Origin: Chitinophagales bacterium
GTDB taxonomy: Bacteria; Bacteroidota; Bacteroidia; Chitinophagales; Chitinophagaceae
Length of the DNA: 46,260 nucleotides
Assembly (NCBI GenBank): GCA_017303395.1
Contig: JAFLBN010000024.1
Coordinates: forward strand, 1-46,260
Direction: 5' to 3'
Every line of letters begins with the position of its first letter. Position 1 is the first letter of the stretch. The notes under the pieces were generated by a model that saw nothing but the letters and a program-made list of their open reading frames with translations, was not told the origin of the DNA and did no database searches. Shown piece after piece: positions 43,717 through 46,260 of this stretch. The position numbers and the translations under genes were made by a program.

Positions 43717-43729
43717 ACCAGATGACAGC
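43717..43729 (+). repeat. 13-bp direct repeat, copy 2
   Basis: Second ACCAGATGACAGC, 573 bp after the first, again preceded by TATAATCC. Confidence 0.45.
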
Positions 43730-43803
43730 TTACCTTGACAAAGTTGCATCGATTAGATACTGGTGTGTATCGAGTGTTCGAATTCGGATATGTATCGATT
43801 ATT

Positions 43804-43826
43804 ACTGGGGGTACATTTGGGGGTAT
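43804..43826 (+). repeat. GGGGGTA repeat near P4-type integrase, copy 1
   Basis: ACTGGGGGTACATTTGGGGG followed by TAT: 23 bp with two GGGGGTA units. Copy 2 at 44014-44036 differs at one position. A third, inverted partial copy (ATGTACCCCCAAATGC) spans the integrase start at 44056-44071. Confidence 0.7.
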
Positions 43827-44013
43827 ATATAATTTTTGAATTCAAAATTTGTTTATCCTTTTCAGTGTAATAACAGTAGAATTCAATTGCCTTCCTCTCC
43901 GCCATTATGCTGTTCATTGAAAATCAATACAGTTCAAAAAATCAATTAAAACAACCATTAAACTAAGCTTGCTGTTCAATTCGGTTCAGCTAAGAGCCTT
44001 GCAATTCAGGTGC

Positions 44014-44036
44014 ACTGGGGGTACAATTGGGGGTAT
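44014..44036 (+). repeat. GGGGGTA repeat near P4-type integrase, copy 2
   Basis: ACTGGGGGTACAATTGGGGG followed by TAT, exactly 210 bp (20 helical turns at 10.5 bp) from copy 1. Likely integrase arm-type binding sites or an autoregulatory operator; these positions could also be the element's attachment end. Confidence 0.7.
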
Positions 44037-44055
44037 CAAAACCGCACCCACAGGA

Positions 44056-45249
44056 ATGTACCCCCAAATGCTTTCTGACCGCGCAATAACCAATGCCAAA
44101 AGCCAAGCTAAACCTTACAAACTCTCAGATTCGGGCGGGCTTTATTTGCTGGTCAATCCGAATGGGTCAAAATACTGGCGATTAAAATATCGTGTAAAAG
44201 GCAAGGAGCAACTATACGCTCTTGGGGTGTATCCTCTAATTTCCCTGAAAGATGCCCGAAGAAAGCGAGACGCCCTGAAAAAGCTTATATCTGAAGGGCT
44301 TGACCCTAAAGTGCATGAAAAACAACAACAGGAAATTGAAGCCGACCAATCTTTAACGTTTAAATCTATAGCTATAGAATGGCATGAACAGAGAAAAGCA
44401 AAATTATCGGATGGTTACCACAAAGAAATCATGCGGCAGTTGGAAAATAACGTATTCCCGGTTTTCGGCGAAGACATCGTTTCATCGATAAAACCGCCCA
44501 CTATTTTAAAATGTATTAGGATAATAGAAGAGCGCAATGCGTTAGATATGGCTAAACGTATGTTGCAATATATAAATCAGGTTTTTCGATACGCCCGTAA
44601 TACGGGTCGCATTGAAATAAATCCTGCATCTGATATGCGAGATGCACTTAAAGGGCGTAAGAGAAGGCATTTTGCCGCCTTTACTTATAAAGAATTACCA
44701 GATTTCTTAAAAATATTGGAAGAAAACCGGCCTCGCTTATTCAGGCAAACTGTATTAGCGACAAAGCTCTTACTGCTAACTTTTGTAAGGACAAGCGAGC
44801 TCATTAATGCAACCTGGAATGAATTTGACCTTGAAAATAATATGTGGACAATTCCAGCACAGCGCATGAAAATGCGTCAACCGCATCAGGTGCCTCTTTC
44901 CCGACAGACGTTGAGCATACTAAATGAACTGCGAAGCCTTTATCCTAAAGCGGACTATATCCTGCCAAGTGTTTTTAACTGGCAAAAACCCATTAGCAAT
45001 AACACTGTTTTAAAAGGTTTGGAGCGATTGGGTTACAAGGGCAAGATGACCGGCCATGGATTTCGTGCGCTTGCATTAAGTACTATCAAGCAAAAGTTAG
45101 GTTATCGTCATGAGGTCGTTGATAGGCAACTTGCGCACGCGCCAAAAAACAATGTTGACAAAGCCTATGACCGTGCAGATTTTATAGAAGAACGTATCAT
45201 TATGATGCAAGATTGGGCCGATTATATAGATAAACTTAAAGAGCTGTAA
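44056..45249 (+). CDS. P4-type tyrosine integrase (DUF4102 N-terminal domain)
   Basis: 397 residues from ATG 44056 (MYPQMLSDRAITNAKS); ATG 44068 is equally possible. A longer frame from TTG 43969 only translates the repeat and is rejected. N-terminal DUF4102 arm domain ('KPYKLSDSGGLYLLVNPNGS', 'LGVYPLISLKDARRKRD'), then core-binding domain and catalytic domain with Arg245 (FVRTSE), His334 and Arg337 (GHGFR), His361 (LAHAP) and Tyr371 (AYDRADF). All catalytic residues are intact. P4-type integrases usually insert at tRNA or tmRNA 3' ends. No tRNA fragment is visible next to it. Different subfamily from the integrase at 22851. Confidence 0.94.
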   Translation: MYPQMLSDRAITNAKSQAKPYKLSDSGGLYLLVNPNGSKYWRLKYRVKGKEQLYALGVYPLISLKDARRKRDALKKLISEGLDPKVHEKQQQEIEADQSLTFKSIAIEWHEQRKAKLSDGYHKEIMRQLENNVFPVFGEDIVSSIKPPTILKCIRIIEERNALDMAKRMLQYINQVFRYARNTGRIEINPASDMRDALKGRKRRHFAAFTYKELPDFLKILEENRPRLFRQTVLATKLLLLTFVRTSELINATWNEFDLENNMWTIPAQRMKMRQPHQVPLSRQTLSILNELRSLYPKADYILPSVFNWQKPISNNTVLKGLERLGYKGKMTGHGFRALALSTIKQKLGYRHEVVDRQLAHAPKNNVDKAYDRADFIEERIIMMQDWADYIDKLKEL

Positions 45250-45257
45250 ATTTTACG

Positions 45258-45291
45258 TGTATTAGCTGTATTAGCTAATACAGCTAATACA
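45258..45291. repeat. 34-bp perfect palindrome after the integrase gene
   Basis: The arm TGTATTAGCTGTATTAG is followed directly by its reverse complement with no loop, centre between 45274 and 45275. GTATTAGCT occurs twice within each arm direction, so alternative hairpins are possible. It begins 8 bp after the integrase stop and ends 1 bp before the convergent gene's stop. It may act as a bidirectional terminator, though no T tract follows. Confidence 0.7.
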
Positions 45292-45292
45292 A

Positions 45293-45529
45293 CTAATCAA
45301 TATCAATTTCCTTGTTAACATCTTGTGATTGCCCTGAATTATCCTGCAACTGCTGGCGTACACGTTCACGCACAGCTTCTTTTTTACCAGCTTTCAAGCC
45401 AGATTTATACTGGTCATGGTTGGAGCGCTGGATGATGCCGTCCAGGTCTTTACTGTCACCACGCTGCAGCCAGTAGCCATGTTCAAAGCCTTTCTTGTAT
45501 ATCGGGTCAATTGTTGTTTCCTCGCTCAT
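45293..45529 (-). CDS. Small hydrophilic protein of unknown function
   Basis: 78 residues, charged, with 'KKGFEHGYWLQRGDSKDLDG' and a Q/E/D-rich end. No domain recognised. Its start overlaps the stop of the HTH gene by one base (ATGA-type junction), so the two are translated in series. The C-terminus (NKEIDID) loosely echoes that of the relaxase (RGMDID), probably by chance. Confidence 0.65.
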   Translation of the reverse strand: MSEETTIDPIYKKGFEHGYWLQRGDSKDLDGIIQRSNHDQYKSGLKAGKKEAVRERVRQQLQDNSGQSQDVNKEIDID

Positions 45530-45801
45530 CAGAATGTGTCTTTTGCGTGTTTTTCAATAAAGGCTTCTATACTGTCACGGTCATAGAGGATGATGCGCGG
45601 CTCCGGCTGTGAGAACCTGATTTTTCCTTCGTCCCTGAACTTCTGTAATGTGGTTTTGGATTTAATGCGCAGCATCTGCATGGCTTCGTCACCGTCAATC
45701 CATTTATCACGTGGCTTGGCGTTAAGCTGCTGCCTTATTTCGGTTACAATGCGTAACACAAAATCATCAAGGGCGCTATCTTCCAGTACAACAATTCCCA
45801 T
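45529..45801 (-). CDS. Helix-turn-helix DNA-binding protein (excisionase-like)
   Basis: 90 residues. The centre reads 'WIDGDEAMQMLRIKSKTTLQKFRDEGKIRF', a MerR/HTH_17-type winged helix, followed by 'RIILYDRDSIEAFIEKH', the usual end of this family in Bacteroidota mobile elements. A role as recombination directionality factor or transcriptional regulator is likely from the position near the integrase, but not proven. It is in an operon with the genes on both sides. Confidence 0.85.
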   Translation of the reverse strand: MGIVVLEDSALDDFVLRIVTEIRQQLNAKPRDKWIDGDEAMQMLRIKSKTTLQKFRDEGKIRFSQPEPRIILYDRDSIEAFIEKHAKDTF

Positions 45802-45819
45802 GTAAGCTGACAGGCTGTT

Positions 45820-46152
45820 TTAACGGTAAATGGCAATATCCTGTTCCTCAAGCGGTCTTGTAAGCCCGTGAGCCTCGACAGGGGCATTGCTCATAATCAT
45901 GCTGTATGTTTCGTTATTAAAAACATCAGACAGGTAACAATAACGAATAATGGTTATCAGCTCGCCCCTGTAAATATGATGCCCGCCAAAATGCCTCTCA
46001 AGATTGTAAAACTGTAAATCCTCCGGCATGGGGTTATTCGTATAAATGTTGTCAATATACTCCACGACCCGGGTAACAAAATCCTTTGACACTGTGTAGG
46101 CCTCGTCAAACAGCCCTGCATCTGCTTCGTTAATGTGGAAGTACGGGTACAT
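45820..46152 (-). CDS. Conserved mobile-element protein of unknown function
   Basis: 110 residues from ATG 46152 (MYPYFHINEADAGLFDEAY). The frame is open upstream for about 22 more codons (KFISNGLAFAASRR) with no standard ATG, so a slightly longer form from another start cannot be excluded. Central 'YNLERHFGGHHIYRGELITI' and helical composition; similar small proteins accompany HTH genes in Bacteroidota conjugative and mobilizable elements. Function unknown. It lies 18 bp before the HTH gene. Confidence 0.65.
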   Translation of the reverse strand: MYPYFHINEADAGLFDEAYTVSKDFVTRVVEYIDNIYTNNPMPEDLQFYNLERHFGGHHIYRGELITIIRYCYLSDVFNNETYSMIMSNAPVEAHGLTRPLEEQDIAIYR

Positions 46153-46180
46153 GCGCCTGCTGGCGGCAAAGGCAAGTCCG

Positions 46181-46260
46181 TTAGAGATAAATTTCCGGGT
46201 CGGTGTCGTTGAGCGGAGGGCCTACCGGGTGTTGTTGTCCGGGTTGTAAGGCTGGCCAGT
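46181..46260 (-). CDS. C-terminal end of a gene that starts beyond the window
   Basis: From the window edge the minus strand is open for 25 codons (ending GPPLNDTDPEIYL, then TAA at 46183-46181). The proline/glutamine-rich tail is protein-like and the gene would sit 28 bp before the 110-residue gene on the same strand. Too short to name. Confidence 0.5.
   Translation of the reverse strand, partial: WPALQPGQQHPVGPPLNDTDPEIYL

Larger units (their letters stand above)
42989..44055. other. Roughly 1.07-kb control/attachment region with decayed ORFs and repeats
   Basis: No intact long gene. It contains an apparent frameshifted gene (43211-43419), a small ORF (43527-43646), a 13-bp direct repeat (43144 and 43717), and the GGGGGTA repeats (43804 and 44014) upstream of the P4-type integrase. 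Intergenic regions of this kind next to alpA and int usually hold attachment and excisionase sites. Confidence 0.45.
22655..46260. mobile_element. Integrated mosaic element(s), left end at tRNA-Leu stub, right end outside window
   Basis: From the tRNA-Leu stub onward the window holds a tyrosine integrase, serine recombinase, IS110 remnant, MerC-type metal operon, relaxase/MobC/coupling-protein module, AlpA regulator and a P4-type integrase, with no recognisable housekeeping gene. Base composition varies strongly between blocks: the mobilization block is GC-richer than its neighbours and the HAD-fusion gene is very AT-rich. This points to assembly from several sources. A mating-pair-formation (tra) operon is not seen, so this part looks mobilizable rather than self-conjugative; tra genes could lie beyond the window. 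Whether it is one element or two or more stacked ones cannot be settled here. Confidence 0.75.

Noticed and set aside
43770-43800. TTCGAATTC stretch as a tRNA T-arm remnant at the P4-type integrase
   Set aside because: Flanking bases do not form a T-stem or acceptor strand; it is a short palindrome only.
43969-44055. Upstream extension of the P4-type integrase from TTG
   Set aside because: It only translates the GGGGGTA repeat DNA; the DUF4102 domain begins at the ATGs at 44056/44068.
22655-46260. CRISPR array or cas genes in the accessory region
   Set aside because: No regularly spaced repeats and no Cas-like proteins; the repeats seen are pairs, not arrays.

Overview
The window reads as chromosome of a Bacteroidota bacterium, probably a Chitinophagales/Sphingobacteriales-type organism. 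The evidence is several secreted proteins with type IX secretion (T9SS) or gliding-type C-terminal domains, Bacteroidota-style promoters (TAnnTTTG, one with a well-spaced TTTG at -33), SPII lipoproteins of the Bacteroidota kind, and a ribBA fusion. No 16S or species marker is present, so finer placement is inference.

Left part (1 to about 22.6 kb) is ordinary chromosome. In order it holds: the 5' part of a secreted protein; a secreted prolyl oligopeptidase; a very large TamB-like envelope protein whose apparent start is a rare CTG; a glycosyltransferase co-oriented with ribBA; a second glycosyltransferase facing a two-gene glycosyltransferase operon; an FtsE-type ATPase; a secreted M43 metalloprotease with a T9SS tail; and a 1760-residue Ig-like-repeat surface protein with a gliding-type C-terminal domain.

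At 22.65-22.71 kb lies the 3' two-thirds of a tRNA-Leu(UAA) gene on the minus strand, with no D-arm or 5' acceptor strand. A tyrosine recombinase gene begins 137 bp further on. I read this as the left junction (att) of an integrated element. Everything from there to the window end is accessory DNA, and its right end, expected to carry an intact tRNA-Leu, lies outside the window.

The accessory part is a mosaic. 22.8-29.1 kb: integrase, a DUF1573 protein facing a second M43 protease, a lipoprotein, a secreted unknown, an orphan LuxR-type response regulator and a membrane-anchored phosphoribosyltransferase-fold protein. 29.2-31.1 kb: two dyad sites in front of a serine recombinase, then two small lipoproteins. 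31.4-33.5 kb: a duplicated terminator and gene-end segment bounding a small cargo pair. 34.1-36.5 kb: an IS110 remnant that abuts and appears to truncate a MerC-type mercury or metal operon run by an ArsR repressor with a visible 9-2-9 operator. 36.6-40.6 kb: a mobilization module (relaxase, MobC, likely oriT, VirD4-type coupling protein). 40.6-42.7 kb: an AT-rich cargo pair, a small zinc-ribbon protein overlapping a three-domain fusion (membrane anchor, LacI/RbsB-type sugar-binding fold, HAD phosphatase). 42.8-46.26 kb: AlpA-type regulator, decayed ORFs, a second (P4-type) integrase with GGGGGTA-rich repeats, a 34-bp perfect palindrome, and small mobile-element genes reaching the window edge.

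The two integrases, the serine recombinase and the IS remnant suggest stacked or nested elements rather than one clean ICE. The strongest candidates for undescribed biology are the membrane/sugar-sensor/HAD fusion with its overlapping zinc-ribbon gene, and the paired dyads at the serine recombinase.
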